Positions 31,411 to 43,360 of a stretch of 64,000 nt of DNA are shown here, in pieces. The DNA lies in assembly GCA_047967505.1 (NCBI GenBank), contig CM106539.1. One strand, 5' to 3'. The position numbers and the translations under genes were made by a program. Positions within the stretch are counted from its first letter, which is position 1, and each line of letters begins with the position of its first letter. The stretch comes from Dipteris shenzhenensis (Eukaryota; Polypodiophyta; Polypodiopsida; Gleicheniales). The notes under the pieces were generated by a model that worked only from the letters and a program-made list of their open reading frames with translations, did not search any database and was not told the DNA's origin.

Positions 31411-31452
<42 letters not shown>

Positions 31453-31712
31453 AGGAGGGAGACTTAGGGAGAGAGAGATAAAGAGAGAGGGAGAGAGAAT
31501 GAAACTTCTAGCAACCGTGGTTGCCAAGAGAGGGAGGGAGAGAGAGAGAGAGAGAGAGAGAGACTTCTCGTGGCCATGGCCGCCAAGGGAGGGAGGGAGG
31601 GAGGAAGGCTGAGAAAGATTAAGAGAGAGAATTCAGAGAGAGAGAGAGACATAGAGAGGGAAAGAATGACAAATCCTAGCAGCCAAGAGGATAGAGGTAG
31701 GGAGGTAGAGAG

Positions 31713-31796
<84 letters not shown>

Positions 31797-32090
31797 AGAG
31801 AGAGAGAGAGAGGAGAGAGATGGAGAGAGAGAGAGAGAGAAATAATTACAAATCCTAGGGAGAGAGAGAGAGATAAAGAGAGAGAATAAAAAATCTTAGC
31901 CGCCGTGGGAGGGAGAGAAAGAGAGACTTGAGATAAACTAAGAGAGAGAATGAGTGGGATGAGGACAGAGAGGGAAACACATAAGAATTGTGTGAGAGAG
32001 AGAGAGAGAGAGAGATTAAGAGAGAGAATGAGGTGTCTTGACTATGGCTACAGAGAGATTTAGGAGTCGAGAGAGAGAGAGAAAGTAAAG
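30051..32090. repeat. GA-rich polypurine body, unit 2
   Basis: About 2 kb of (GA)n and GGGAGAGA on the plus strand, with long pure runs at 31085-31110 and 31720-31790. Short stem phrases interrupt it: TTGGCGGCCGTGGCTGCCAA (30141-30160), CTGGCAGCCGTGGCTGCT (30362-30379), AGCAACCGTGGTTGCC (31510-31525) and GTGGCCATGGCCGCC (31570-31584). Low-complexity open frames on both strands are not convincing genes. Confidence 0.8.
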
Positions 32091-33200
32091 AGAGTTTTAT
32101 ATATTTACATGTTTTATATTATACTTTTAAAAAATTATAAACGAGTGAATTCATGGTTTGTTTTCAAGGTGAGATAATATTTTTATATATATTCATCTTT
32201 TAAATTGAAAAATGTTAACTTTTCTTTAGATACTTGTTCTTCATTTCTCTCACATGCAAGTTTAGTCTCTACATCAAAACCCCTTCTTTTGCATATTTAA
32301 GCCTCTTAAGCCCCAGCACATTAAAATGAACACAGAAAAAGAAATTATTTATTGCTTTTCTTCGCTTCAACAGTTGGTTTAGCATAGTTTAGCATAGATT
32401 AGATTGCCTTAGAGGAGAGACAATTCTCCAAGTTGCCAATCGAAGCCATGCTCAAATTTTTCTAACTAGTTCCTAATCGTTGTCAGTCCCTTCGCTCACA
32501 TGCGTTTAACACTCATAACATGCTATTAAATAAGACCTTTTACCATTTACCAAGAAGTTTATCAGTGGGCAGATTGCATGAGCAGATATCAGTGGACAGA
32601 TTACATATATCAGTGGATAGATTACATGTCATGGGACATATTGGAGCTTGATGATCATTGGTTATTTTTATTGCATTTGTATAAATATTTAAGCTCATTT
32701 ATTGTCATAAAAAACCTTGTAAATCCTTCTATGCTATTTTTTACATTTATTATCATATGAAGCACCTTGTATCAATGGGCTGCATAAGTGGATATCATGT
32801 GGGCTGCATAAGTGGATATTAGTGGAACAATTTTTAGTGGGTAGATTGCATCAATTGGGTATCAGTGCACATATATCAATGGATGGACAGATTACATGTC
32901 ATCATGAAGATTGAAGCTTTATGACCAGAGGGCAAATCAATGGATGGACAGATTACATGTCTTCACAAAGATTGAAGCTTTATCACTAGATGACATTTTA
33001 TATTATTGTAAAGCTTTATTGGCTAATTTTTTACCATTTGTACAAATATTTAAGCCTTGTAAAGCCTTCTAGGCTATTTCCCACATTTTTTGCCATATGA
33101 AGCCTTGTAAAGCCTTTTGGGCTATTTCCCACATTTATTCTATCAAGCATTGTATATTGTACTTTACTTGTATGTATCTAAATTCTTCATTATCTTTTCT
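32091..33200. other. Flank upstream of element B gene
   Basis: AT-rich with local repeats: GGACAGATTACATGTC-type phrases (32580-32960, four copies) and AAGCCTTGTAAAGCCTT-type phrases (33040-33120). These may be subterminal repeats of element B or a decayed spacer. No gene is supported; 32578-32760 is an accidental open frame. Confidence 0.4.
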
Positions 33201-33209
33201 TGTAGGATT

Positions 33210-36200
33210 ATGGAGCAATCAACTAATGTGGTGGCTATCCTAAATGACTCTGAGATTAGAGAATGGGTTTCTGATGTCACTTTGAATTTGAAAGGAAAGG
33301 AATATAGCCCCAATGGCTTTAATAGGTGGACTCGATATCACATGGGCAAAAGAGCTTGGTTTCTTCATCAAAAGGAAAAGAGACTCTTTCTACTTATGTC
33401 AAAAAGGGAGTTCAATGGTGTTGAAGATCCATGGGATGCTACTTTCTTTAAAAAAGATATGACTTCAAGCCTTGTAGTAGGCATAATGATAGAGCTAAAA
33501 GAGACTTTTATGGATATTTTTACAAAGAGTTCAGATCCTAAAGTTGGCGGTCTTCATTTTGTTGTGTCAAGGAGAGACTCAAAGACCTTCGTGATGCCTC
33601 CTCCTCAACCATCGAAGTTTCCAGAGCTGCAAAGTGCATTGGAGGCTCTTTCATGTACTTGGGAGCAATTTCCTAGTGTGGTGGCAAAAAGGATGCATGC
33701 AAAGAGAATGTTTGAGTACTTTCAGGATGCACAATATGCTCCTCATATTCAAGGATCTTCACATGAAGGAGATCAAAAAGCTCAGACTTCGATGCAAGGA
33801 CAAGAAGAACAGGCACACTGTCACAAACATGTAGAAATGAGCACAAACTTCTAGAGCAAGAAATGGTGGATGTAACTAAGGATGATGAAACACAAGCCTT
33901 GAGTGCATGGGAATTAAAAAAAATTCAAGAAGATCAAGGTCGACGATCCACTGCAGTTATGCTAAAAGCTCTTGCTAGCAAACCACGACGTGAAATGCAA
34001 AAGGCTAGAACTGCAAGAGCCACGGTTCCAAGCAGTAAAAAAAGGCATCGTCCCACTATAGAGAGAGATAATGTGGATGAAAAACGGTTAAAAGAAGAGA
34101 AAGATGAAGAAGACTCAGAACCTGAGGCTGAAGATGATCAAGATGAACTCACATCAATCAAAAATCTTAATCTGCGTCTTAATGAAGCAGTTACAGATGA
34201 TGATGTGGGATATATTTGGGGTCAAAGGACGTGTTTTGTGAATGCCAAAGATGTGGAAGCTGCAGTTGTCTTTACTAATAGCCGAAGCCTTGATATATCC
34301 TATGCACTGCAAATATATGAGGCTTTGAGAGATGGTAAGAAACCTGTGGCAAGCAATGTGGTCTTGCGCCCAATAATGTTTTGTCCAATCAAAAATAGTT
34401 TTCTGGATCAAATAACATCTAGAGGGCCTACACATTTCGAGGAAACCTTCAGTCGATTCTTTAAAGACACTCTTAAAAGTATTCCACATGAACAAGGCAA
34501 AGAGGCATAAGGTGAGAATATGCTAAAGGAAGCAAAGAAGGAATTCCTCCTTCATTGCAGATTCCAGCCCATTGATGGTCAACATTGGGCTTATGCTTGT
34601 AATCAGATCGCAAAGGAAGCAAAGGAGGTCAAAAGACTCACTTCAGAACAATTTGCAAAGATAAGTTCATTCCATTATTATCCTGCAACAATCTGTATAT
34701 TCAAGCATGAGATCAAGTATTTGATTGAGTCTGAAAGACTTAATCATTATGTCCATGGAAAGCGTAAGATATCCTCAACATCAGAAGTCTTATAGAAGGC
34801 AAGGGTTATATGGACAACATTTGGTTCTCCAAATCCTGATTTGAAGCGAAAGGTCACAAAAGCAGACGCCGACACACTCATGAACTTCTATACTTCTTTG
34901 AGACTTGGAGTTGTGCCTAGGGGAACTCAAGAGCGAGAAGAAAGTATGACAAGCCTCAAGGTGGTGAGGGACAGATATGCTGACTACACTTCTATCATAT
35001 TTCGTCCTGTTGAAGTGTTCAATGAGATGCTTGAAACGTGCATTGCTTGTGAGCGTGGACAATTGACCTATGAAGCTCCTTTGTTTATCTCCAGAAAGTC
35101 AAAGGTAATGGATAAGAAGGAGTTGACAGCAAGGATGTGGAGGCCTATAAAGTACTTACCTGACAAGTATGCATCCATGGCAGCACAAAAAATTTTAAAG
35201 AAAGAATGGTTTTTTGGAAAAAAAGACAAAGACCACTACATGGAAGAATGCATCAATGTACAGGTGAGGCGTGATGCAGTGCATAGTGCCATTAAGTATT
35301 TGCTGTCAGAGAAACAAGTTCCACTTACTCATTGTAACATTGACTATAATGTGGTGAAGCATATAGCTTCTTTGTCAACACCCAAGGTAAAGCTATGGGC
35401 AAACAGGTGGATTAAAAAGGATGAATATGGGTCAGAAATAGTAACCTCTTATATGAGAAAAGAAATCCCACAACACATGGTTGCATATGTGGAAAGATTA
35501 ATCAGCGAGATAAGGATGCCGACAGATATGCACCAAAGCTTTCAATTCAATGTAGAGGTTACGGCAGAGTCTGGAAAGCTTTTGTGAACTTCAGGGGAGT
35601 CTCAGAAGATGACTTCTTCAAGAATGAGTCAGCATGGGATAAGCCACAACTATTCTTTATCAATGAAGTTTCTAGCGATGATATCCATAACTTCATTGAT
35701 AGAATAGTATATACCACCATTAGCAAAGTGGCAATTTGCAACATTGTCATTTTTGTTGATAAAAAAGACAAAGAAGCCATGCAGGTTACTCTAGAGCGAG
35801 CATATTCATCAGATTTAAATATCTATAGTGGTGTTTATGCAGCAAAGAGAGGCAAGAGAGAATGTGGCATAGCGATTCAATCTCTTGAATCATTCTTTTT
35901 GTGTATGCGGAGTCCCAACCCTGATCACTTCTTACAAAAGAAAATAAGAGGGAATTCAAATAATTTGAGATTGATGCTAGAAGAGCAAGATATTCCCAGG
36001 TCCATACATTATCAAAAAAACAACTATGGAAGTCCTACAAAAAGCGGGAGTCTCTTGCTTACCATGATGGAGAATTTGCTACCGGCAGGTTGGGAGGTCA
36101 CCTTGTGCAGGATGGGATATTTATTTGAGGATCTCCTCAAAAAAGGCAACTCCACAAATATTATTGAAAATAAGCATTTCATGGCTTATTTTCAGCTTCA

Positions 36201-36417
36201 AGCAGATCTAACCATAGGCTATGAAAAAGAGAGAGACCACCAGGACACTCATGACATGGATGATTACCTTGAAGATCATAATGTCCCAGTTGATGATGAT
36301 GAAAAGATGGACTTACATGACCCGTTCAGAGAGAGGTTGGTGGATGAAGACAAACATGATGATGCCTTCTTTGATAATTATGGCTTGCAGGGTTATGAAA
36401 AAAGGCCACTACGATGA
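33210..36417 (+). pseudogene. ParB-like / methyltransferase-like protein (element B)
   Basis: Translation starts at the ATG in ATTATGGAGCAATC (33210) after an acceptor-like TTGTAG. The frame changes near 33840, meets in-frame stops at 34508 (TAA) and 34793 (TAG), changes again near 35584, and ends at 36417: about 1,000 codons in all. The N-terminal 300 residues are unrecognised, then an acidic linker. A ParB-like region has RSLDISYALQIYEALRDG and IDGQHWAYACNQI (34571-34609), followed by WTTFGSP (34811). The last third has SPTKSGSLLLTMMENLLPAG and WEVTLCRMGYLFEDLLKKG (36091-36147), matching a KP..LL helix plus motif I of N6/N4 methyltransferases with the key residues lost. The order of parts is the same as in element A, although the sequences are far diverged. 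Frame changes could in part be introns. Confidence 0.55.
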
Positions 36418-36519
36418 TACTTAGCGGTACGAACTCTCTATTTCTCAACTAAATACAATTTTTTAAATAAGATTTAAATTTAAAGATAATGAATCTAATC
36501 TCTCATATTTGTTTATAGG

Positions 36520-37640
36520 CAATAGAGGGAGAAGAAATGGATGAAGTCAATATGGAGGCACTCCCTTCTACTTCAACAATGCAACCACCTCTAAATTTGA
36601 TTGAAGAATCCCATGAGCACAAGAGCTTTAAAGACACCATGGAAAAGTAGAATGACCCCAAACATAGAATACAATCTATGACAGAGTCCCATTCTGCAAA
36701 TTTAGCTGCATTGGATAAAATGGAGAGCTCATTTGAAGTTAGGATCATTTTGAAATGAGAACCTCAGTATTTGAGCTTTGATAGAGAGGAGGTTTCAATC
36801 CTCTCCAATCCTTTAAAAGAGGTTAATGACAATGTTATCTTGGCCATTCTCAGGTAACGTTTGTTTATTTGTTGCTACTTCAATGAGCTAATATTTGTTT
36901 ATTTATTTATAGTGTAGTTATATATCAGTTTTCTAGTGCAGAATGCAAATCAATTCTATGAGCTAACATTTGTTTATTTCTTGGTGCAGTGTAGTTATTT
37001 CTCAGCTTCCTAGTGCAGTGCAGCATCGTGTCTACATGCTCAATGCTCTCCTTTCTTCTATTCTTAGCTCTCCTCAAAAGACTATAGAAGATGTTTGTAC
37101 CTGGTTAAGCCCTTTGAATTTAGATGGGTGTGAGTCATCTTTATGCCTTATCATGAGGCATAAGTATCAACTCTAACCTTGTTTTTACTATTTCTTTGGC
37201 AAGTTTGTGTCAAAACAATAATAATTTTTATTCTGGTCATGTAGCTCACATTGGAGTCTGATCGTCTGGGACCTTGAACTCAACCGTTTGTGGTTTGTGA
37301 ATTCAATGGAAGGCTATCATGCCAACTCCCCAAGTAATTATTCTCTTAATATTTTTGATACTTTCTTATTTTGTATCTTATGATCATGACATATTAATAT
37401 ATTTAATATGTCATGATGGAAAGTGCTACATATTGGCTAGTATCTGCTGTCAGAACAACCACGGAGCAACAAGACCAAGTAGAATTCAAAAGACGTCTGC
37501 CAGTGGAGCAAAAATATGGGCATAGCTGTGGGTGGAGAGTTGCCTACAACTGCATGTTGTTTCTTAGAGAAATTTTTGATTTGGAGTTACTAGTCAAAAT
37601 GGAATCATATACAGAAGCCGATCTGCTAGCATTTTGAGCT
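36520..37640 (+). pseudogene. Ulp1-like cysteine protease, copy A
   Basis: Exon-sized open pieces occur in the order expected for a C48 (Ulp1/SUMO-protease) fold. They are MESSFEVRIIL...EEVSILSNPLKEV (36720-36855, with one TGA), SVVISQLPSAVQHRVYMLN...EDVCTWL (36990-37160), SHWSLIVWDLELNRLWFVNS (about 37246-37305) and VEQKYGHSCGWRVAYNCMLF (about 37502-37561). HW supplies the catalytic His, FVNS replaces the usual Asp with Asn, and HSCGW supplies the Cys, with an upstream Gln. Introns between the pieces have GT...AG ends. Ulp1 enzymes remove SUMO or related tags; plant transposons often carry them. The TGA and the Asp change suggest weakened or lost activity. Confidence 0.65.
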
Positions 37641-37679
37641 GAGAGTATTCAGCATCTAATTGCTACCATTGGGAAACAA

Positions 37680-38090
37680 CCTGAAAATATGACTACATTG
37701 TAGCATGTATAAAACCTTATCTTCATACATGTATGCTTGTTCAAGCCTTTAATTGGGATGTGTAAATCTCATAACTTTTTTATATTTTCCTCCAAGAGGA
37801 GAAGAGACTGAGTCTAATGAAAGCATGCTATCTTTATACTTCTATGATTATTTAAACCTTTATTTTTATTTGGGATGTGTAAATCTCATAACTTTTTAAA
37901 ATTTTCCTCCAAGAGGAGGAGAGACTCACTCTAACGAAAGCATGTATGAAGCCTTACTTTTTAAATTTTTGCTCCAAGCGGAGGAGAGACTCACTCTAAT
38001 GAAAGCATGTATGAAACCTTATCTGCTTGTTTAAGCCTTTATTTGGAATGTGTACATTGCATAACTTCTTTATATTTTATAGCAGAAGGA
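37680..38090. repeat. Short tandem repeat between protease copies A and B
   Basis: A block of about 100 bases (TTTAAGCCTTTATTTGGGATG, then TTTTCCTCCAAGAGGAG, then GAAAGCATGTATGAAACC) occurs about three times with deletions. The CTCCAAGAGGAG part is itself a small inverted repeat. No gene. Confidence 0.55.
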
Positions 38091-39078
38091 GGATGTAGAA
38101 GACATAGCAAGTGGAGAAGAATACGATGTAGACTACTCTCTCAATAAGATGAGTCATCAAAATATGAATCTATTCAAGCAGATTGGAAGTTCATTCACCG
38201 CTATGTTGTTAATTCGACAACAACCTCATTTTTTTGAATTTGGTGAAGAAGAGATATCAATCCTCTTGAATCCTAAGAAAGAGGTTAATGTCAAAGTCAT
38301 TACAATCATCCTCAGGTTTGATGCAGCCTTTTCCTTGGCTTTATACTTTGCTTATTTTGATTAAACCCAAGAAGCTAATACTTTTTTTTTTAATATAGTA
38401 ATGTTATAGCAAATTTTCCGCAAAATATACAAAGCGTTTCATATATGCTCGATCCTCATATTTCGGAAGTGCTTAGCAACAAAGAAGAAACCATAGAGGA
38501 TGTTTGCAAGTGGTTGAAGCATGTTCCTATGAATGACGCATGAGTTATTTTTACAGCATATTATGAGAAGTAAGCATCAAACCCTACTTGTTTTTTCTAT
38601 TGCATTGCTAGAATTGTCTCAAACACAGTAATTATTCTTTATTGATAATGCAGCTCACATTGGAGTCTGGTAGTCATGGACATCTTTGCGAAGAAGTGCT
38701 TCTTTGCTAACTCAATGACATCCGTCCATGGCACTGTGTTAGAGTAAGTATAGACTACACTTGTTGTCACTTCTTGACATGTAGATTGATATGCAATGCA
38801 CATATTCACTGTTGTTATATGTTTTGATGTGCAGATCAACTCGAAATTTCGTAGGTGCTATCGACACAGTAATGCAGCAATGTGACTTGGCACAACAAAT
38901 AGAGTATATAACATGTCAGGTATCACATCAAGAGAATAGCCACATCTATAATTGTGGATGGAGGGTGGGCTACAATTTCTTTTTGGTACTTGGTAAAATT
39001 TTTGAGATACAAAATGATACCACACTGTCAACATATACGGATTTGCATCTCTATGCATTTATAACATGTACCATTTGA
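38091..39078 (+). pseudogene. Ulp1-like cysteine protease, copy B
   Basis: Same exon order as copy A. ORF 38149-38364 holds HFFEFGEEEISILLNPKKEV, then a middle exon with SNKEETIEDVCKWLKHVP (about 38465-38530), then THWSLVVMDIFAKKCFFANS (about 38650-38715), then IYNCGWRVGYNFFLVLGKIF (about 38944-39003). His (HW) and Cys (NCGW) are kept, while the Asp position is again Asn. Identity to copy A is low across most residues but the motif spacing is the same, so the duplication is old. Confidence 0.6.
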
Positions 39079-39179
39079 GCAATCATTAAGGGCAACATTA
39101 TGGACCCTCCCACAAGGCAAATAGATAATGGCTCAGAGGAGTGCAAAATGAATGCCGTCAAAGAGTCAAAGGGGATATA

Positions 39180-40118
39180 AGACCTCAACTCTACAAACAT
39201 GGCTTCATTGGAAGAATTGGGAAGCTCTTTTAATGTTAGGGTTATGATTCAACATAGACCTCAGTATCTTGAATTTGGGGGAGAGGAGATTTCAATCCTC
39301 TCTAGAGCTTCAAATGAGGTCAATAACAACGTTATGATGGCCATTCTCAAGTTTGATACAAACTTTTTCTCTGCTTGATAATTCAATATTTTGATTAAAT
39401 CTAATAAGCTAATATTCATTTATTTGTTGGTGCAATATAGTTATCTCACGATTTGGTAGAGCCGTACAAAACCGTGTGTATATGTTGGATTCCCTCCTTT
39501 CTCCTATACTTAGCGATAGCATGATAGCCAATGTTTGTAAATGGTTACAGCCTTTACATTTACATGGCATGCAAGTCCTATTTATGGCATATCACGAGAT
39601 GTAAGTATCATGGCAACCTTTATTTTCGTCTTATACTGGCAACATTGTGTTAAATAATAATGGTTCTTAATTATTCGTGTAGGGAACATTGGAGTCTAGT
39701 GGTTTGGGACCTTGAAGACAACTATTGTTGGTTTGTTAACTCGATTGCAGGCTTTCATGGCTCAGTGCAAACCTAAGTATTCTATTAATCTGTTGTTATT
39801 TCTATATTATGTACCTTATTATGTACCTTATGTAATAGACACACTAAGTTTTTTTAATATGTCATGATGAGCAAGTCGATTGAGAAGTTGGTATCTGCTA
39901 TCAGAGAAACAGGACAGTACAAAGACTCGTTAGACTTCCAAAAGTGTTTAGTAGTAGAGCAGGAAGATGGGCATAGTTGTGGGTGGAGAGTTGCCTACAA
40001 TTGCATGTTGATTTTCAAAGAAATTTTCTCACTTAAGCCACAGATCTCATCGGAAGACTCTTTGGAGCTCAAATATTCAGAGGAGGATATACAATTGTTT
40101 AGGGCTGAAATCATTTGA
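39180..40118 (+). pseudogene. Ulp1-like cysteine protease, copy C
   Basis: Pieces: VMIQHRPQYLEFGGEEISIL (about 39240-39302), YMLDSLLSPILS...NVCKWLQPLHL (39479-39565), MAYHEM ending at a GTAAGT donor (39601), EHWSLVVWDLEDNYCWFVNS (about 39684-39743) and VEQEDGHSCGWRVAYNCMLI (about 39955-40014), open to the TGA at 40116. Catalytic His, Gln and Cys are in place, with Asn at the Asp position. This is the best preserved of the three copies. The last exon starts near 39864. Confidence 0.65.
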
Positions 40119-40449
40119 GACCTAATTGCTGCCATTAGAATACAACATGCAACTAAAGCAATATCAGAGCTTGCATTTAAGGAAGAGGAGACTGAGTCTA
40201 CTATGAAAGCACTGCACACTATAGAAGAAGTAGAGACTCAGTGTACACCTACAGCACCACAGCCTCCACTGGAAACATCAGAAGAGTTGCCACAGCCTCC
40301 ACTTGCATTTAAGGAAGAGGATACTGAGTCTACTCCGAAAGCACTACATACTACAGAAGAAGTAGAGACAGAGTGTATATCTAGAGCACCATAGCCTCCA
40401 TTGGAAGCATCAGAAGAGTTGCCACAGTCTCCACTAGAAGCATCAGAAT
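40119..40449 (+). other. Repeat-coded tail after protease copy C
   Basis: The frame of copy C continues past its TGA through a repeat of about 38 residues (AFKEEETES, KALHTIEEVETQC, PPLETSEELPQ) present nearly twice and then partially. It is interrupted by TAG near 40392. It may be a low-complexity C-terminal tail lost by the TGA, or plain tandem DNA. Gln/Pro/Glu-rich composition supports nothing specific. Confidence 0.45.
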
Positions 40450-41117
40450 AGTTGTGATGCATGTATGATGTTGTGTTTGTATATATGCATGAGGAGCATA
40501 TTCTCATGATGTTTACTCCATGAATATTATGGTTGACATTTATTTGTTGCAATGTATGAATCATGATGTAGTTTTTGTTGATTATATACCAATTTCTGAC
40601 TTATTACTTAAGTGGCATTTAGTCATGATATTTATATATTTATTTCATGCACACAATTTTATGATATGAATGTGTGATGATGTGATTATTAGGAAATATA
40701 ACCTTCTGTGATGAGAATTTTGATATGAATATGTGATGATGTAATGTTTGTAATATATTTCATGGCAAAGTATCAATTCCCAATGCTCCACTCACTTAAA
40801 GTACAGCATTCCCAATGCTCTACAAAATTTTATTCAGTTGGATAGTCTCCGCTCACTTAAAGTAGAGCATTTTTAATGCTTCTCTCACTTTATTCCAACC
40901 CTTATCCTTATCATAGCGAACACATCGTGCCTTAGTGCACTTGTAATCTTCCATCGTAGTCCTTCCACAAACACTCTCTTATTTCTTACATCCTAGTCCT
41001 TCTGATTACACTTTACGTCTTCCCTCACTTTCTATCACTCTTGAAGGAGGGGCAGCTCACTGTGCATCCCTCGCTATCACTCCCTCACTCTCCTTCTCCC
41101 ACTTTCCCTCTAAGACA
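40450..41117. other. AT-rich spacer, no gene seen
   Basis: ATGATG- and ATGTG-rich sequence and a repeat of CCACTCACTTAAAGTA(C/G)AGCATT (40788-40870). No convincing open frame. It separates protease copy C from the fourth remnant. Confidence 0.35.
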
Positions 41118-41574
41118 ATGACTACTTACTACCCGACTTCATTTATAGAACTCAAATTTTGTCTTAGATCTCTTTTGTATGGACCAATGAAGGGAAAATC
41201 ATTCAAGGAGGATATTTTATGCACATGGCTGTTTGATTTGAACTCAGCAGAAGAGGTGAATATCCTTAGCTTTCTTTTTCACTTCTTTTAATCACATACT
41301 TCTTATGCGAATGAGTTAAATTTTTGTAGAGGATATGGCGGTGGCTAGAAGCTGTATTGAAAAAAATGGTGAAGATGAGAAAGCCAAGAGAGAAAAGAAG
41401 AGTTGTTGAATGCTTACAAGTCAGCAGAAGATTCGAAACAAGTTGTGAGGAGAGTCTGTGAGGAGATTTGCGATGCCAGCCCTAGTTACGCATGGCCTGC
41501 AAGTTTAAAGTCTGCTTGTTTTCATGAAGCCAATGCCATAGTAGGCACTTTCGAGGACATATGCTCTCTCTAAT
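41118..41574 (+). pseudogene. Ulp1-like protease remnant, copy D (5' part only)
   Basis: The ATG at 41118 opens a 46-codon exon containing RSLLYGPMKGKSFKEDILCTWL. It aligns with the NALLSSILSSPQKTIEDVCTWL region of copy A. The exon ends at GAG|GTGAAT (41255), and an acceptor lies at 41328-41329. Downstream, frames shift: one is RIWRWLEAVLKK..., another, from 41391, is RKEELLNAYKSAEDSKQVVR to a TAA at 41572. The His and Cys parts of the fold are not present. I read it as a truncated, frame-shifted fourth copy; a new short gene is a less likely alternative. Confidence 0.45.
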
Positions 41575-42140
41575 GACTTAATAGTCAAGTGATGTAAATT
41601 TAATTCCATAGAAATTTAAAGTAACTGTGTTTTCTAAAGTAACTGTAATAGACAAGAAATAAAACTACAGTTCCACAAAGACTTTTTTGTTCTCTAATGT
41701 AAAGTTGTAATAGACAAGAGAGACAAAGATGACATCTTCTAGGCTGAGCTAATGGAAGGTGTTTTTTAACACCATATGGCTTTGAGTTATATGATCTACT
41801 TCTTGTACAAATGTGTCATGCTTTTTTTTAAATGTACTCTAGTTTTTTTTCTAATTTGATTTTTTAAAATCTTACTTTTTGTCTCTTTTAACAACATGAA
41901 GTCCTCTTTTTTTAATGTACTCTAGTTTTAATAACATGTCACGTCATTTTTTCTAATTTGATTTTTTAAAATCTTACTTTTTGACTCAAAGTTTGTTTTA
42001 TAAGAGCCTTTTTTTTTTAAATGCTTTATCCAAAATTATCTCACAAAATGAATTTGGACAGTGCACTAGTCCAAAATTAATGAAATAGGTGTTAGAACTA
42101 AGCATATTGAGGTACACTACCATTTGAATTGAAATAAAAA
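41575..42140. other. AT-rich spacer
   Basis: No gene. A phrase of about 60 bases (TTTTTCTAATTTGATTTTTT followed by AAAATCTTACTTTTTG) occurs twice, near 41845-41885 and 41948-41985. Confidence 0.4.
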
Positions 42141-42319
42141 TAAAAATGCCGATATATTAAGGGGCTGGTCAGGTCTCAAAACAAAAATACCAATTACAAA
42201 ATTGGGCCGAGTACAAGGGCTAACACTCGCGGCCTATGCTAATAGAGCTTAAAATCATAAATGCTTAGACAAAGGAGCCAATACTGAGGAGACAGTGACT
42301 AATCACTAGGGATTTCTCC

Positions 42320-42864
42320 CCTAACATCAAATCGAGAGGTTCTCCTTGACCATAGCTATGATGGCGGACTCCTTATGGCAAGCGTGACTTGGACCTTGAA
42401 AGCCAAGTGATTTCTCATTTCCTAGATGGAGAGGCATACAACTGCATGAACATATTGCCAGGATGCCAATAGGGTAGAGGGGAGCCTGAAGGTTTCCCCA
42501 AGCAACACCATCATGCATCTTCCTTTAATATAAAATTGAGACATGACCCTTGCCTTTCTAATTGCAACTTCCACTCTATCCCAAACCTCCCTGGTAATCG
42601 AACAAGACCAAAACAAATGCTTCAAGGCTTCCACAGCCTTATCGCATAGAGGGCAGGTCAGGGATATAGGGATTCATTTCACAAGCAACCCTCTAATGGG
42701 TAGCTAGAGATTGGTGATGTTCCATAGCAAAAAGCTAGCTTTTCTTGCCCCACACTACTTCCAAATATCTATGAACCTATTTTGCCACCACACATGGCCT
42801 CTTCTCACCTACCATTTCTTGTTGAGAGTTGCAAACCAAGGACCCATAGTCTCAAGGTTCCTGT
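42320..42864 (-). pseudogene. LINE (L1-type) reverse-transcriptase C-terminal fragment
   Basis: On the minus strand the end of a non-LTR retrotransposon ORF2 is readable. ARKASFLLWNITNL leads to LPIRGLLVK and then CPLCDKAVEALKHLFWSC, the zf-RVT zinc finger that follows the reverse transcriptase in plant L1 elements. TREVWDRVEVAIRKA follows. Several stops interrupt it, and it is cut at 42864 by the CACTA fragment. No poly(A) tail is clear at the low-coordinate end. Confidence 0.6.
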
Positions 42865-43360
42865 CACTACTACACAGGGGCCTTATTCTGATAAATTAAG
42901 CACCAACATTTAGCACGTGCGGGGTGCTACTCATCGGTATGCAAAGTGGGCTTAAAAAGTGTCGGTATATAGCAACACTTTTATAAACATCGCTATATAG
43001 TGACACTTGCCAGACTTGTATAAACTCATTATATAGCGATGTTTTGTAGAGTGTTTTTTTCCCCATACCGACCTTTAAATATAGTTTTACCCAATGACAA
43101 AAAAATTTTCTTTTCATACATGTTTGATCCTTTGAAATAATAAAAGTATAAAAGCATGTACATCAAGTTTGAAGCTCATATATTCATGTCCATGTTGGAC
43201 ACTTGGCTTCATCCTAAGCCAAGTCTAGTGCACCAAACAAGTCTATCTCCAACTCTATACTGAGTTGATCTCCTATATCATCATTGTACTCTAGCATCGT
43301 ACGTTCACCATAGACTTGATCATCTTCTTCAATATAGTCGGGTGATTCTTGTCTTAGATA
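42865..43360. mobile_element. CACTA fragment, copy 3 (one end only)
   Basis: Starts CACTACTACACA like copy 1 and carries decayed palindromes (ATCGCTATATAGTGAC near 42988). From about 43070 it matches the end of copy 1 after its subterminal cluster. That part includes the minus-strand last exon of TNP2 (phrases CAAGTCTATCTCCAACTCTA and GTTGATCTCCTATATCATCA, 43238-43285). It stops near 43360, where unrelated sequence begins. It has no coding capacity. Confidence 0.8.

Noticed and set aside
30257-31527. Minus-strand Ser/Leu-rich open frames resembling membrane proteins
   Set aside because: Direct translations of (CT)n repeats. No start context, no variation beyond the repeat.
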